DNA of 64,000 nt from Alkalihalobacillus sp. AL-G (GCF_030643805.1 NZ_CP094656.1:248001-312000), one strand, 5' to 3'. Counted from the first letter of the stretch, positions 51,742-61,200 are shown. Program-made: numbers and translations. The notes: generated by a model not told the origin, from the sequence alone.

Positions 51742-52983
51742 ATGAAACGAATCATACAACTACTATGTGTGTCAGCTCTCATTTATACCGTTTGGTCGAT
51801 TCCGATCGGCGTACACGCAAACACGGATCAACCTACTAATTTATATAGTGAAACCTCAATTTTAATTGACGCTTCTACAGGAGAAATTTTATACGAGGAC
51901 CAATCGGAAAAGCGTATGTTTCCTGCGAGCATTACAAAAATTTTAACCGGAATCCTGGCGATCGAATCTAGAAAGCTTGATGAAACGGCCACGATCAGTA
52001 AAAAAGCAGTTGAGGCTGAGGGAACCAGTGTCTATCTTTTAGAAGGGGAAAAAATGAAGCTGCACCAGCTTGTAAAAGGGATGCTGATCAACTCTGGAAA
52101 TGATGCGGGGGTTGCTGTTGCTGAAAACTTGTCAGGGAGTGTAGACCGTTTCGCCAAAAGGATGAACACTTTTGTACAAGAAGGGCTCGGGTTAACCGAC
52201 TCTCACTTTACAAATCCGCATGGCCTTTTTGATGAAAACCATTATACAACAGCCTATGATATGGCTTATATAACGAAGTACGCCCTTGAAAATCCGAAGT
52301 TCAGGAAAATTGTAAGCACGAAGGAAATGGAATGGGTTGGAAAAGGCTGGGAAACGACACTTTACAATCACAATCGGCTTCTATGGCGCTATGATGGAGT
52401 GATCGGAGTTAAGAACGGATATGTCGATCAATCCCAGCATACGCTTGTGACTGCGGCAAAACGAAATGGTACGACTTTGATTGCTGTAACAATGAAAGCT
52501 GATACTTCCGAGCAAGCATACGAGGATACGATTGCACTTCTTGATTACGGATTTGGAAATTTTGAAACAGGAACGATTGAGAAGGGTACTGTTTTACACA
52601 ATTCGGATGGGAAGGAAATTCGTATCGAGGAGGAGAAGCTTTTTACTCATAAAATGGGGGAAGGCGTTAAGACGAAGATTGATGAACGGGGATATTTGGT
52701 CGTTGAAAACAGTCAGCATGAAGAGATTGCATCGTTTCCGTTATTACCAAAAATGGATCAAAAAGTGGTGGCTAGTGAGTCACAGGCCGAACAGGCAAAG
52801 GAATCGGTCGGTTTACTTTCATGGATTGTTTCGATTGTGCCGATGATCGTAATTGGTGTGTTCCTGCTTCTCGTTTTAATGATCATACTTAGAATCCGAC
52901 GAAAGGTACGGAATCGAAGGTTGGAGAGACTACGTAGAAGGCGAATGGCAAACGAAATCCACCAGAACGTTTTTAGAAGATAA
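51742..52983 (+). CDS. D-alanyl-D-alanine carboxypeptidase (DacF/DacB-like, S11 family)
   Basis: A 413-residue penicillin-binding protein with signal peptide (cleavage near VHA-NTD). The active-site SITK (about residue 63) and SGN (about 118) motifs are present. The third motif reads KNG (VKNGYVDQ, about 221) rather than the usual KTG or KSG. A C-terminal membrane helix (LLSWIVSIVPMIVIGVFLLLVLMI) and an Arg-rich tail (RRKVRNRRLERLRRRR) anchor it. It trims the terminal D-Ala of peptidoglycan stem peptides. Start follows AGGGGTACAAGGAA. Monocistronic. Confidence 0.88.
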   Translation: MKRIIQLLCVSALIYTVWSIPIGVHANTDQPTNLYSETSILIDASTGEILYEDQSEKRMFPASITKILTGILAIESRKLDETATISKKAVEAEGTSVYLLEGEKMKLHQLVKGMLINSGNDAGVAVAENLSGSVDRFAKRMNTFVQEGLGLTDSHFTNPHGLFDENHYTTAYDMAYITKYALENPKFRKIVSTKEMEWVGKGWETTLYNHNRLLWRYDGVIGVKNGYVDQSQHTLVTAAKRNGTTLIAVTMKADTSEQAYEDTIALLDYGFGNFETGTIEKGTVLHNSDGKEIRIEEEKLFTHKMGEGVKTKIDERGYLVVENSQHEEIASFPLLPKMDQKVVASESQAEQAKESVGLLSWIVSIVPMIVIGVFLLLVLMIILRIRRKVRNRRLERLRRRRMANEIHQNVFRR

Positions 52984-53000
52984 CTATTTAAAAATCGGAA

Positions 53001-53040
53001 AGGTGCCAGGCGATGGAAAACATGCCTAGGCACTTTTTTT
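53001..53040 (+). terminator. Terminator of the DacF-like gene
   Basis: AGGTGCCAGGC and GCCTAGGCAC form a stem followed by seven T. Confidence 0.82.
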
Positions 53041-53155
53041 ATGAAAGGATAAACTTTCAGCTAAACCTAATTTGACGGTGAGGAATCCCGGGTTCAGTTT
53101 TTTTCCTTTAATGTACTAGTGAGTATGTTTTTTACGATACGCACAAAGTTTTTTC

Positions 53156-53500
53156 GGGTCTTTTTTACTACTCGTGGTCGATATATTGAGTTCAGTGGTT
53201 GATATAATCCAGTTCGTGGTCGATATATTGGATTCTGTGGTTGATATAATTCAATTCGTGGTCGATATATCGAATTCCGTGATTCAATTAACGTCCGTAA
53301 TGGGGATTCAAGCCGTTAAATCTCGTACAATAGCATCTCAACTCACGCATAATTCGGTTTTTCCACTGAAATTGGCATTCGGCGGATGGATTTTGCACAG
53401 AAAACAGTGCGATCCCTCAATTTATTCCTCACAAATGTCCTGAACATTAACCCAGATGCATTTTACTAAAACTGGAGCGTAGGAAAATCTCCGCGTACTT
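53156..53500 (+). repeat. Dispersed intergenic element with 21-bp subrepeats, copy 1
   Basis: It opens GGGTCTTTTTTACTA, then about six 21-bp units GTGGTYGATATAWT(N)7 (53174-53290), then a conserved 3' part (TTTTTCCA, AAATTG, CACAGAAAAC and GGAAAATCTCC blocks). A second copy at 61406-61760 shares all these blocks in the same order and orientation. A 7-residue periodic reading frame is a by-product of the 21-bp period. Nothing else is seen in 53041-53597. Confidence 0.85.
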
Positions 53501-53597
53501 TATTATAAACACTGGTTGATATAGGAAAAAGAGCAAAAATAAGTTATAATGATTGTGATAAGCAATATTCGACAAAATTCTCAGGGGAGCTCTCGAG

Positions 53598-54665
53598 ATG
53601 AAATCTTTTACGATAAATGCTCAACTCATCATTTTGTTCAGTGCCATGCTTCTTACCAGCATTCACTTCTTTATTAAAGAGGTAGACAATTACATACCGT
53701 TTATTTCATTGTTCTTGCTTGGATTTATTCCGACATACATAATAGAGCTTAAAAAGCCTAAGTTTTATGAGCTTACCTATATGCTGAACTCAATTTACAT
53801 AGCTTCACTTGCATACTACTTCATAGACATCCCACTCATAGAGGCCGTTTACTTTTTCATACCAATCAATGCATTATTGTTATCGGACAAAAGACTTTAT
53901 GTATCTTCAATCGGACTTTCGCTCTTTTCCTTTCTCGTTTTAACAAAGAGTTCATTGCTTACTCAATCGGTCTTCCTTTCAATGTTTCTCGTATTTGCCA
54001 TTCTATTAACCTTGGTTCGTACGCGATTAACAAATACAGTGGAGGAAAAAGAGTCGATGCTTCATGGAATCAAAGCCTTTTCATTAGCGGTTGAGGCAAA
54101 AGATATCAATACAGAAGGGCACTCAAAAAGGGTAGCCCACTATGCGGTTATGCTCGCAGAATCCCTCGATAATGATGAAATCGATTTAGATGAACTTGAA
54201 ATGACCAGCATGATGCACGATATCGGAAAAATAAAGACGCCAGATGCGATCCTATTAAAGGAAGGAACGTTAACGGAACATGAGTATGAAATTATAAAAA
54301 AGCACCCGAACGATGGCATGAGGCTCGCAAAGTCGTTTGGATTTTCCGATGCTGTATTAAACGGAATTTTACATCACCATGAACAGTACGATGGAAAAGG
54401 GTATCCAGCAGGATTAAGAGGAGATGAGATACCTCTCTACAGTAGAATTCTTGCGATTGTCGATTCGTTTGACGCAATGACGAGTGATCGATCGTACCGG
54501 CCAGGACTATCCCCTCATATTAGTAAGGAGAAAATCGTTCGAAATAGTGGAAGGATGTATGATCCGGGCCTAGTTAGTGTATTTGAAAGGATTTATCCTG
54601 AGCTTGAAAAAAATTGCCTTGAACGTCAAATGAACTATGAAATACCAAAAAGTAAACTTTCATAG
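53598..54665 (+). CDS. HD-GYP domain cyclic-di-GMP phosphodiesterase candidate
   Basis: A 355-residue protein with five or six N-terminal membrane helices (about 8-140) and a cytoplasmic HD-GYP domain. HSKRVAHYAVMLAESL, MMHDIGKIKTPDAIL (HD pair at about residue 205) and HHHEQYDGKGYP (GYP at about 274-276) are complete. It should hydrolyse cyclic di-GMP or a related dinucleotide. RILAIVDSFDAMTSDRSYRP follows. ATG 53598 after CAGGGGAGCTCTCGAG. Adjacent to the ydbS-ydbT pair but with its own spacing. A membrane sensor is likely but no ligand motif is recognised. Confidence 0.88.
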   Translation: MKSFTINAQLIILFSAMLLTSIHFFIKEVDNYIPFISLFLLGFIPTYIIELKKPKFYELTYMLNSIYIASLAYYFIDIPLIEAVYFFIPINALLLSDKRLYVSSIGLSLFSFLVLTKSSLLTQSVFLSMFLVFAILLTLVRTRLTNTVEEKESMLHGIKAFSLAVEAKDINTEGHSKRVAHYAVMLAESLDNDEIDLDELEMTSMMHDIGKIKTPDAILLKEGTLTEHEYEIIKKHPNDGMRLAKSFGFSDAVLNGILHHHEQYDGKGYPAGLRGDEIPLYSRILAIVDSFDAMTSDRSYRPGLSPHISKEKIVRNSGRMYDPGLVSVFERIYPELEKNCLERQMNYEIPKSKLS

Positions 54666-54678
54666 GAGGAAACATAAA

Positions 54679-55158
54679 ATGCGTCAGGAGCCCTCTCGAC
54701 AGATTGACTCAAAAGCATTGAAGGTATGGAAACTTTCCGGCTTGATCACCAGCTCAATTTTTATTTTGCTCGCAATAGGGAGTATTGTCCTTGCCATCCT
54801 TACCCCAGTGCCGTTTTGGATATCAATTCTTACAGTTATAGCTGCATTATTACTTACATATTTGTTTGTTGTTGTTATCCCGGAAATTCAATACCGTGTT
54901 TGGCGCTATGAAATTGATGAATATGAAATTGAGCTGAAATTCGGACTCTTTATTATCCGGAGAATCCTTGTGCCTATGGTACGTGTGCAGCATGTTGATA
55001 CGAAACAAGGGCCTCTGTTACGCCGTTACCAGCTTTCTAGTGTAACGATTACGACTGCAGCGACTACTCATGAGATCCCAGCACTTGATAACGAAACAGC
55101 TAACCAAGTTCGAGACTTTATTTCACAGAGGGCAAGGGTAACAGAAGACGATGTATAA
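54679..55158 (+). CDS. ydbS: PH-domain membrane protein YdbS
   Basis: A 159-residue protein from ATG 54679 (MRQEPSRQID) after TAGGAGGAAACAT; the longer frame overlaps the HD-GYP gene end. Two hydrophobic helices (about 25-68) are followed by a bacterial pleckstrin-homology (bPH2) domain with YRVWRYEIDEYEIELKFGLFIIRRILVPMVRVQHVDTKQGPLLRRY. It matches B. subtilis YdbS in size and position. It overlaps ydbT by 8 bp. YdbST has been linked to envelope stress/antibiotic resistance; the mechanism is unknown. Confidence 0.9.
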   Translation: MRQEPSRQIDSKALKVWKLSGLITSSIFILLAIGSIVLAILTPVPFWISILTVIAALLLTYLFVVVIPEIQYRVWRYEIDEYEIELKFGLFIIRRILVPMVRVQHVDTKQGPLLRRYQLSSVTITTAATTHEIPALDNETANQVRDFISQRARVTEDDV

Positions 55159-56572
55159 ACCGAAACGATTACATCCGATCGCTGCAGGATTTTCGTTCAT
55201 TAAATCCTTGAAAGAATGGGTATTTCCAATTATTCTTTATTTTTTCTTTGGCCCTGGTGAAGGGGAAACGATGGAATGGCTTTATTTTCTTCCATTTATT
55301 TTTATCGGGCTATTAGCTGTTTATGGAGTCCTTCACTGGTACCGTTTTACCTACTCTATTGAAAACGAAGATCTGAAAATTGAACAAGGTGTTTTCATTC
55401 GAAGCAAACGCTTCATTCCCAAAAAACGCATTCAATCAATAGACCACTCAGAAGGGATTCTCCATCGACCTTTTAATGTTGTAAAACTAAGGATTGAAAC
55501 AGCGGGAGGTTCTGGCGGTGCCGAAGCCTCATTATCTGCGGTAAATAAAAAAGATGCTCAAGTCCTTGTTGAACTACTTCAGAAAAATACGGTCGATACG
55601 GAAAATGAAGAGGAGAGGGTAGTAAAGGAACGTCCTTCCTACCAATTTAAACTTTCCTCGAAGGACTTATGGATTGCCGCATCTACTTCCGGTGGGCTCG
55701 GTTTAGTCTTGTCCATTGTAGGTACGTTCGGTTCACAAATCGATAATCTATTACCAGAGGATTTTGTTTTTGGTGCTATGCAGTGGTTGAGTGGGTTTAG
55801 CTGGTTGTTTTTAGTGATAATAGGAGTACTTATCTTGATCTTTGCGTGGCTCTTATCCTTTTCCGGTGTGATTTTAAAATATGCGGGGTTTTCTATGGAT
55901 CGGTACGGAGATCGAATTGTAATTAAAAGAGGGCTTTTTGAAAAGCGTGAGCTTACATTACCTGTGAAAAGAATTCAAGGTATACGGATTGTCGAAAGCA
56001 TCATCAGGCAGCCATTTGGTTTTGCTACAGTTCATGTTGAAAGCGCTGGGGGAACAGCTTCGGATGAAGGGGTTTCCGCAATGCTTTTTCCAATCATTAA
56101 ACGGTCGAAAATCAATCATGAGCTCGCCCAACTGCTACCTGAATACAGCATACCGTCTGATCTTAACGCATTACCGGAACGTTCGTTGAAGCGCTATATT
56201 CTTAAAGCGATCTTTCCATCGTTATTTCTTATATCGTTAATTTGGTTACTCCCATCACAGTGGTGGGCTTTGTTGATTTTACCCGTTATCATCTTTGCCT
56301 TATGGGGTATTCTTCAACATAAGGATGGGAAATGGAAGGTGGACCAATCCAATTTTTATTTACAAAATAGATTGATTTCAAGGTCATTATTGATCACTGA
56401 ACGGAGACGTATGCAGCATTTTGAAGTGAAGCAGTCGATTTTTCAACGTCGAGCGCAGTTAGCAACCCTTTGTACGACGGTGTTATCTGGAGGGGTTGGC
56501 AGAAAGTTCGATTTAATGCACACAAGTGCTGAAGACGCCAAAACATTATTCACTTGGTATAGCAGAGAATGA
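55151..56572 (+). CDS. ydbT: PH-domain repeat membrane protein YdbT
   Basis: A 473-residue membrane protein with three bPH2 domains alternating with helix pairs. Repeating signature: FIRSKRFIPKKRIQSIDHSEGILHRPF (about 83), KRGLFEKRELTLPVKRIQGIRIVESIIRQPFGF (about 258) and LLITERRRMQHFEVKQSIFQRR (about 415). Partner of YdbS, with overlapping genes and conserved order as in B. subtilis. It sits before the rhomboid gene ydcA, which runs the other way. Domain count normal. Confidence 0.9.
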   Translation: MYKPKRLHPIAAGFSFIKSLKEWVFPIILYFFFGPGEGETMEWLYFLPFIFIGLLAVYGVLHWYRFTYSIENEDLKIEQGVFIRSKRFIPKKRIQSIDHSEGILHRPFNVVKLRIETAGGSGGAEASLSAVNKKDAQVLVELLQKNTVDTENEEERVVKERPSYQFKLSSKDLWIAASTSGGLGLVLSIVGTFGSQIDNLLPEDFVFGAMQWLSGFSWLFLVIIGVLILIFAWLLSFSGVILKYAGFSMDRYGDRIVIKRGLFEKRELTLPVKRIQGIRIVESIIRQPFGFATVHVESAGGTASDEGVSAMLFPIIKRSKINHELAQLLPEYSIPSDLNALPERSLKRYILKAIFPSLFLISLIWLLPSQWWALLILPVIIFALWGILQHKDGKWKVDQSNFYLQNRLISRSLLITERRRMQHFEVKQSIFQRRAQLATLCTTVLSGGVGRKFDLMHTSAEDAKTLFTWYSRE

Positions 56573-56630
56573 ACTGGCCAATATTCATTTTAATTCTGAA
56601 AAAATAGACACATGTAACCGATGGAACACC

Positions 56631-56696
56631 AAAAAGCAGAGGAACTGACTTGGCGCCAGGTCATAGATACTGGCTCAAAGAGATCCACTGCTTTTA
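56631..56696. terminator. Bidirectional terminator between ydbT and ydcA
   Basis: AAAAAGCAGAGGA-like and TCCACTGCTTTTA are complementary across a long loop with A/T flanks. Confidence 0.65.
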
Positions 56697-56711
56697 TTCA
56701 TCCTGAGGAAA

Positions 56712-57299
56712 TTAAACTCTTCGGGTTTTCCCGGCCAGTAAAATCGGGGCTAGCGCAGCTCCGCCAACTAAACCGAACAAATGCCCGAGTATATTAATAT
56801 TCGGCATCACGAACGTCATCACAACACTGAGTACGAGAATGCTGAGAATGAGCTGCGAGTTACGGTGATCGATCAATTCCTTTCGTGCATAAATGATGTA
56901 CACGAAGAATCCAAACAGACCGAATATCGCACCGGAAGCACCGATATGGCTATATCCCGGGCCTTCCAATAAGAAGGTTGCTATATTTGCTATCACACCT
57001 GCTCCAATATACCCGATGATAAACTTGAATTTCCCAATTATACGTTCCAAGGCAGGTCCGAACAGGTATAATGAAAACGTGTTAAAGAGAACATGAGGGA
57101 AAGACTGGTGGATGAATATCGGAGTAACGAGCCGCCAATATTCTCCTACAGCAATCGAATAATTATGCCCCATCGTATAAATTAGAACCAAGGAACTTAC
57201 GTTTACAGCAATGAAAAGCAAAATGTGTACCACGATGATGGTAGACACAATCGGATATAGCCGAATAAAGGTTCGGAAATTCTCTGTACGAACAAACAA
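56712..57299 (-). CDS. ydcA: Rhomboid family intramembrane serine protease YdcA
   Basis: A 195-residue, six-helix membrane protein. The catalytic Ser is in GASGAIFG (about residue 123) and the His in ILGHLFGLVGG (about 175). HQSFPHVLFNTFSLYLFGPALE supplies the conserved HxxxN of rhomboids. TTG start at 57299 with AGGGGGGTC upstream. Position between ydbT and acpS matches B. subtilis ydcA. Substrate unknown. Slightly shorter than typical B. subtilis YdcA (about 199). Confidence 0.92.
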   Translation of the reverse strand: MFVRTENFRTFIRLYPIVSTIIVVHILLFIAVNVSSLVLIYTMGHNYSIAVGEYWRLVTPIFIHQSFPHVLFNTFSLYLFGPALERIIGKFKFIIGYIGAGVIANIATFLLEGPGYSHIGASGAIFGLFGFFVYIIYARKELIDHRNSQLILSILVLSVVMTFVMPNINILGHLFGLVGGAALAPILLAGKTRRV

Positions 57300-57398
57300 A
57301 AATAGACCCCCCTACATGTTTTTATTCAGTTTACCATATTTATGTAGGTTGGTTCTTATGCAACGATTACATGCCATTGATTTGGAGGCTTAATGTAG

Positions 57399-57755
57399 AT
57401 GATTATCGGAACTGGAATAGATATTGTAGAGATTGAACGGATTAAAAAGACTCTCGAACGGCAACCACGTATTGCAGAACGGATATTAACGGACCTTGAG
57501 TACAAGTTGTTTCGCTCAATTCCAGGTAGGCAGATCGAGTTTCTTGCAGGGAGATTTGCAGCTAAGGAAGCCTATGCGAAAGCGATAGGAACTGGGATCG
57601 GAGGACAACTCAGCTGGAAGGATATTGAGGTATTACCAGATGAAACGGGTAAACCAATTATCTATAGTGATCGCTCATGGACCACCTTTGTATCCATTTC
57701 GCACAGTAAAGAATATGCAATCGCTCAAGTAATTCTCGAAAGCTCGTCACGCTAG
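57399..57755 (+). CDS. acpS: Holo-[acyl-carrier-protein] synthase
   Basis: Transfers 4'-phosphopantetheine from CoA to acyl carrier protein. The 118 residues contain [16 protein letters not shown] (Mg-binding Asp at about residue 8) and [18 protein letters not shown] (Glu at about 57), and [18 protein letters not shown] at the end. Length and order are typical of the trimeric AcpS class. ATG after TTGGAGGCTTAATG. Neighbours ydcA, ydcC and alr match the standard Bacillus block. Confidence 0.95.
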   Translation: MIIGTGIDIVEIERIKKTLERQPRIAERILTDLEYKLFRSIPGRQIEFLAGRFAAKEAYAKAIGTGIGGQLSWKDIEVLPDETGKPIIYSDRSWTTFVSISHSKEYAIAQVILESSSR

Positions 57756-57813
57756 TCTGCATATTGCTAGAAGTTGTCTCATATATTTGTAGTGCGGTTA
57801 GGAGGGAACATTG

Positions 57814-57876
57814 ATGCATATGTGCAGATGGTCATGTAAATGCAACAGCCGCAGTAGCTTTTACAAGGGGGTGTAA
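57814..57876 (+). CDS. Possible 20-residue Cys-rich small ORF
   Basis: MHMCRWSCKCNSRSSFYKGV, an in-frame tiny ORF with TTAGGAGGGAACATTG upstream, a strong ribosome binding site in an otherwise empty 319-bp gap after acpS. Three Cys in six residues (CRWSCKC) are unusual. The terminator-like hairpin at 57886-57945 follows closely. It could be a real micropeptide or the leader of another transcript. Evidence is only the site and spacing. Confidence 0.4.
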   Translation: MHMCRWSCKCNSRSSFYKGV

Positions 57877-57880
57877 TTCA

Positions 57881-57948
57881 AACGGAATGTCCAGATTAAC
57901 CGGGCTAACTATAAGCTAGCCAATTCCACATTCGTTTTTCTATTCTTT
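57881..57948 (+). terminator. Terminator-like hairpin after the small ORF
   Basis: AAACGGAATGT and ACATTCGTTT pair with one bulge, with an inner GGCTA/TAGCC stem, then TTTTTCTATTC. Confidence 0.65.
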
Positions 57949-58074
57949 TTTTCGATAAGTTTTCATGTGTAGTTGGTGTCCTGCCCCCTATTAGCCCCTG
58001 TGTAAAAACCATCTGCTAATCATATGTCAGGTCCCTCTTTTGTCATCGATATGAGGCAAAGGAGATGAAAAAAT

Positions 58075-59076
58075 TTGAAAAAAACATTGTCATTACTTGT
58101 TATGGCGCTCCTGATTCTAGCTCTTACAGCGTGTGGTTCCAAAAGTCAAAAAGATGTCGTATCAGATTTGAAAGGCATGCTAGAAGAAATGTCCGGTTAT
58201 AAGGCACAGGCAACGATGACTCTTCAAACAGGAGAGAAACCTTTAACGTATAACATTGATGTTTGGCACAAAAAGCCAAGCTTTTACAGAGTAAGCTTGA
58301 AGAATTCAGAGAAAGACCAGAGTCAGATGATTCTCCGAAACAGTGAAGGCGTATTTGTCCTCACCCCTGCCCTGAACAAAAGCTTTCGTTTTCAAAGTGA
58401 GTGGCCTGAAAACAGCAGTCAGGTATATTTAATGGAATCCTTAATCAGCGATATCATCATGGACGATGATCGTACCTTTAAAGCAGGGGAAAATGGATAC
58501 GTGTTCAACACCAAAACAAACTATCAAAATAAAAACCTTTATCAACAGGAAATCACATTGGATAAGAAAAATTTACTTCCGACCAGTGTGAAGGTCATGG
58601 ATAAAGATTTAAAGGTTCTTGTAGAAGTGAAGTTTACGAAAAAGAAGCTTAATGCCAAGTTTGATGATGGTGCCTTTGATATGGAGCGAAATATGCAAGG
58701 TGCACTGAATGAAGTTCCTGCAATGGCCACAGAGAAGAAAGAATTTACAGCCGTATTTCCGGAGTTTGTTCCAGCAGGCACAACCCTCTTCAACCAGGTG
58801 AAAAGCAAAAATGGGGATGAGGTCATCCTGACTTATACCGGCGACGACCAATCGTTCACGATCATTCAACGACGAGCTGAAGTCGCACCTGCTACAAAGA
58901 TGTTGACGATGAATAAAGGAGATGTCGTCAATCTCGGTTTTGCATTTGGAGTTTTGAAAGACAAAACCCTGACATGGTCATTTGATGGAGTGGATTATTA
59001 CCTTGCGTCGAATGATCTTTCGGAAGAGCAAATGATTAATGTAGCGTCTTCGATGACTTTGGCACAAGGAAAATAA
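58075..59076 (+). CDS. ydcC: Outer-leaflet lipoprotein YdcC, LolA-like fold
   Basis: A 333-residue lipoprotein (lipobox LTAC, Cys about residue 20) in the position of B. subtilis ydcC. DVWHKKPSFYRVSLKN and MEKN-like QQEITLDKKNLLPTSVKVMD suggest the LolA/LppX-like half-barrel. The C-terminal 110 residues (FPEFVPAGTTLFNQVK, FTIIQRRAEVAP) form a second domain of DUF4367-like character. TTG start after AAAGGAGATG. In B. subtilis the gene is expressed in sporulation; that is knowledge of the family, not seen here. Confidence 0.85.
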   Translation: MKKTLSLLVMALLILALTACGSKSQKDVVSDLKGMLEEMSGYKAQATMTLQTGEKPLTYNIDVWHKKPSFYRVSLKNSEKDQSQMILRNSEGVFVLTPALNKSFRFQSEWPENSSQVYLMESLISDIIMDDDRTFKAGENGYVFNTKTNYQNKNLYQQEITLDKKNLLPTSVKVMDKDLKVLVEVKFTKKKLNAKFDDGAFDMERNMQGALNEVPAMATEKKEFTAVFPEFVPAGTTLFNQVKSKNGDEVILTYTGDDQSFTIIQRRAEVAPATKMLTMNKGDVVNLGFAFGVLKDKTLTWSFDGVDYYLASNDLSEEQMINVASSMTLAQGK

Positions 59077-59082
59077 AACTTT

Positions 59083-59128
59083 GACAGGCTGAGAGAATTC
59101 GCTGCATTCTGATCAGCCTGTTTTTATA
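59083..59128 (+). terminator. ydcC terminator
   Basis: GACAGGCTGA and TCAGCCTGT form a stem with a further AGAAT/ATTCT pair, then TTTTTA. Confidence 0.85.
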
Positions 59129-59275
59129 CGTTGTTAGCAAGTTGTCTATTCGAGACTTTTTCTGCACCCATATTAATCTTGTCTATTCTGAAACAATTAT
59201 CCGAAAACAGGAATTTACCTCATAACACCCCTTCATGTACAATAGAAGAAACAGTTTTAACTAGGAGTCGTGGTT

Positions 59276-60436
59276 ATGCACTTTTATAGAGATACATGGG
59301 CAGAAATCAACTTGGACCACATTCGGCAAAACTATCTCCAAATACAAGGTCACCTTTCTGAAGGTACGAAATTAATGGGTGTGGTCAAAGCAAACGGATA
59401 TGGACATGGAGCGGTGCAGGTCGCAAAGGTTTTAATTGAAAGCGGCATTGATTACCTTGCTGTCGCAGTGCTTGACGAGGCGCTCGAACTTCGTAACTCA
59501 GGCATAAAAACACCAATTCTCGTAATGGGTTTTGTAGCTCCTCAATATGCAAAGCTAGCAGCTAAGCATCGGATCTCATTAACGGTTTTTCAGGAGGAAT
59601 GGATTGATGCAGTCGACCAGTCCTTGGATCAAACATTGTATGTGCACCTGAAAATCGATACTGGAATGGGACGACTTGGTATAAATGGAGAAAAAGAGGC
59701 AAAGATACTAATAAATAAAATTCAAAAAAATACGCGGCTAAAGTTAGAGGGCGCATTTACTCATTTTGCGACTGCTGATGAACTAGATTCAAAGCTCGTA
59801 AACCTACAGCGCGATCGGTTTTCAAAGTTCCTTTCAATATTAAAAGCAGAGGGTGTTTCACCGGAAGTGATTCACATGGGCAATAGTGCTGGGGCTATTC
59901 AGTTTCCTGACCTTGAGCAGAACTATGTTCGAGTGGGTATTTCCTTGTACGGTTTATCACCTTCAGAAGAAATTCGTTCAATTTTACCTTTTACTCTTTT
60001 GCCGGCTCTATCTTTACACAGCAACCTAAGTCATGTTAAAAAAATAAAGCCCGGGGATACAATCAGTTACGGGGCAACTTATCGAGCTGAAAAGGAAGAG
60101 TGGATCGGGACAATTCCGATAGGATATGCAGATGGCTGGCTAAGAAAGTATGCCGAAAAGGGTGAAGTACTCATCGAAGGTCAACGTGCGAAGATTGTCG
60201 GGCGCATTTGCATGGATCAGTTCATGGTGAGGATGCCTCATTATGTTAAGCCTGGTACAAAGATAACTCTGATTGGAAGCCAAAATGATGGGGTTATTAC
60301 GGTCGATGAGATTGCGCGCCAAAATGGAACGATCAACTATGAAATACCCTGCTTAATCTCCTCACGAGTGCCAAGATGTTTCATGAAAAATGCTAAAATA
60401 GTTGAGACTATGAATGAAATATTAAATTTTTCGTAA
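59276..60436 (+). CDS. alr: Alanine racemase
   Basis: PLP enzyme that makes D-alanine for peptidoglycan. 386 residues from ATG 59276 (MHFYRDTWAE) after CTAGGAG; a GTG 6 bp upstream is too close. The Schiff-base Lys is in VVKANGYGHG (about residue 38), and the catalytic Tyr in ISYGATYRA (about 262). GRICMDQFMV is conserved near residue 308. Usual length. First of the conserved block leading to mazEF and the sigB-regulator genes. Confidence 0.96.
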   Translation: MHFYRDTWAEINLDHIRQNYLQIQGHLSEGTKLMGVVKANGYGHGAVQVAKVLIESGIDYLAVAVLDEALELRNSGIKTPILVMGFVAPQYAKLAAKHRISLTVFQEEWIDAVDQSLDQTLYVHLKIDTGMGRLGINGEKEAKILINKIQKNTRLKLEGAFTHFATADELDSKLVNLQRDRFSKFLSILKAEGVSPEVIHMGNSAGAIQFPDLEQNYVRVGISLYGLSPSEEIRSILPFTLLPALSLHSNLSHVKKIKPGDTISYGATYRAEKEEWIGTIPIGYADGWLRKYAEKGEVLIEGQRAKIVGRICMDQFMVRMPHYVKPGTKITLIGSQNDGVITVDEIARQNGTINYEIPCLISSRVPRCFMKNAKIVETMNEILNFS

Positions 60437-60566
60437 ATTAATAAAGGATTTATGCAAATATTGGCGAATACTTAGTGTGAGATTGCTTTGCATAAAAGCG
60501 ATGAGAATGGTACTATAAATAGGGGATTTTACAGAGATCGTAGCAGTTAGCTGGAGGTGGATGTTT

Positions 60567-60845
60567 GTGTCCGATAAGAACACAAAACGAATCGTGATTA
60601 GCTTGCCGGAGCAACTGATTAATGAGGTGGACGGAGCGATTATGAACGAGAACTTGAACCGAAGTGAGTTTATTCATCAAGCTACAAAATTGTATTTGCG
60701 TGAACGAAAAAGCTGCCATATTCGTGAGACCATGCGTCAAGGGTATGCGGAAATGGCCAAAATTAATTTGAACATCGCATCAGAAGCCTTTCTTGCTGAG
60801 GAGGAAGCTGATCTAACTTTGGACCGCTTAGTTAGCGGGGTGTAA
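60567..60845 (+). CDS. ndoAI: Antitoxin MazE/EndoAI (ribbon-helix-helix)
   Basis: A 92-residue antitoxin and autorepressor. I start at GTG 60567 ([13 protein letters not shown]) six bases after CTGGAGGTGG; the ATG at 60561 abuts that site. The RHH domain is [29 protein letters not shown]. The C-terminal tail ([29 protein letters not shown]) binds MazF. Directly upstream of mazF with 4-bp gap. Confidence 0.92.
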   Translation: MSDKNTKRIVISLPEQLINEVDGAIMNENLNRSEFIHQATKLYLRERKSCHIRETMRQGYAEMAKINLNIASEAFLAEEEADLTLDRLVSGV

Positions 60846-60849
60846 TGAT

Positions 60850-61200
60850 TTGATAGTGAAGCGTGGCGACGTTTACTTTGCAGATCTTTCTCCAGTAGTA
60901 GGGTCGGAGCAAGGAGGTATCCGGCCGGTATTGATTATACAAAATGATATCGGTAACCGGTTTAGTCCAACAGTAATCGTCGCGGCCATTACAGCCCAGA
61001 TTCAAAAGGCTAAACTACCTACTCATGTGGAAATCAGTGCGAAAAAGTATAAGTTTGAACGGGACTCAGTCATTTTGCTGGAGCAGATTCGTACAATCGA
61101 TAAACAAAGACTTACAGACAAGATTACACAACTGGACGAAGAAATGATGAAGAAAGTCGATGAAGCGCTGCAAATCAGTCTTGGACTTATTGATTTTTAA
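60850..61200 (+). CDS. ndoA: Endoribonuclease toxin MazF/EndoA
   Basis: A 116-residue sequence-specific mRNA interferase (UACAU cutter in B. subtilis). [31 protein letters not shown] (catalytic Arg in GGIRPV, about residue 25) and AAITAQ (Thr about 48) are intact. The C-terminus [14 protein letters not shown] is like EndoA. TTG start after GGGGTGTAATGA. Paired with mazE and followed by rsb genes as in B. subtilis. Confidence 0.95.
   Translation: MIVKRGDVYFADLSPVVGSEQGGIRPVLIIQNDIGNRFSPTVIVAAITAQIQKAKLPTHVEISAKKYKFERDSVILLEQIRTIDKQRLTDKITQLDEEMMKKVDEALQISLGLIDF

Noticed and set aside
53174-53443. ORF with heptad VVDIxxS repeats (and the related one at 61349-61606)
   Set aside because: The 7-residue pattern is a by-product of the 21-bp DNA period. 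The two frames start and end differently and lack ribosome binding sites, so I treat them as non-coding repeats.
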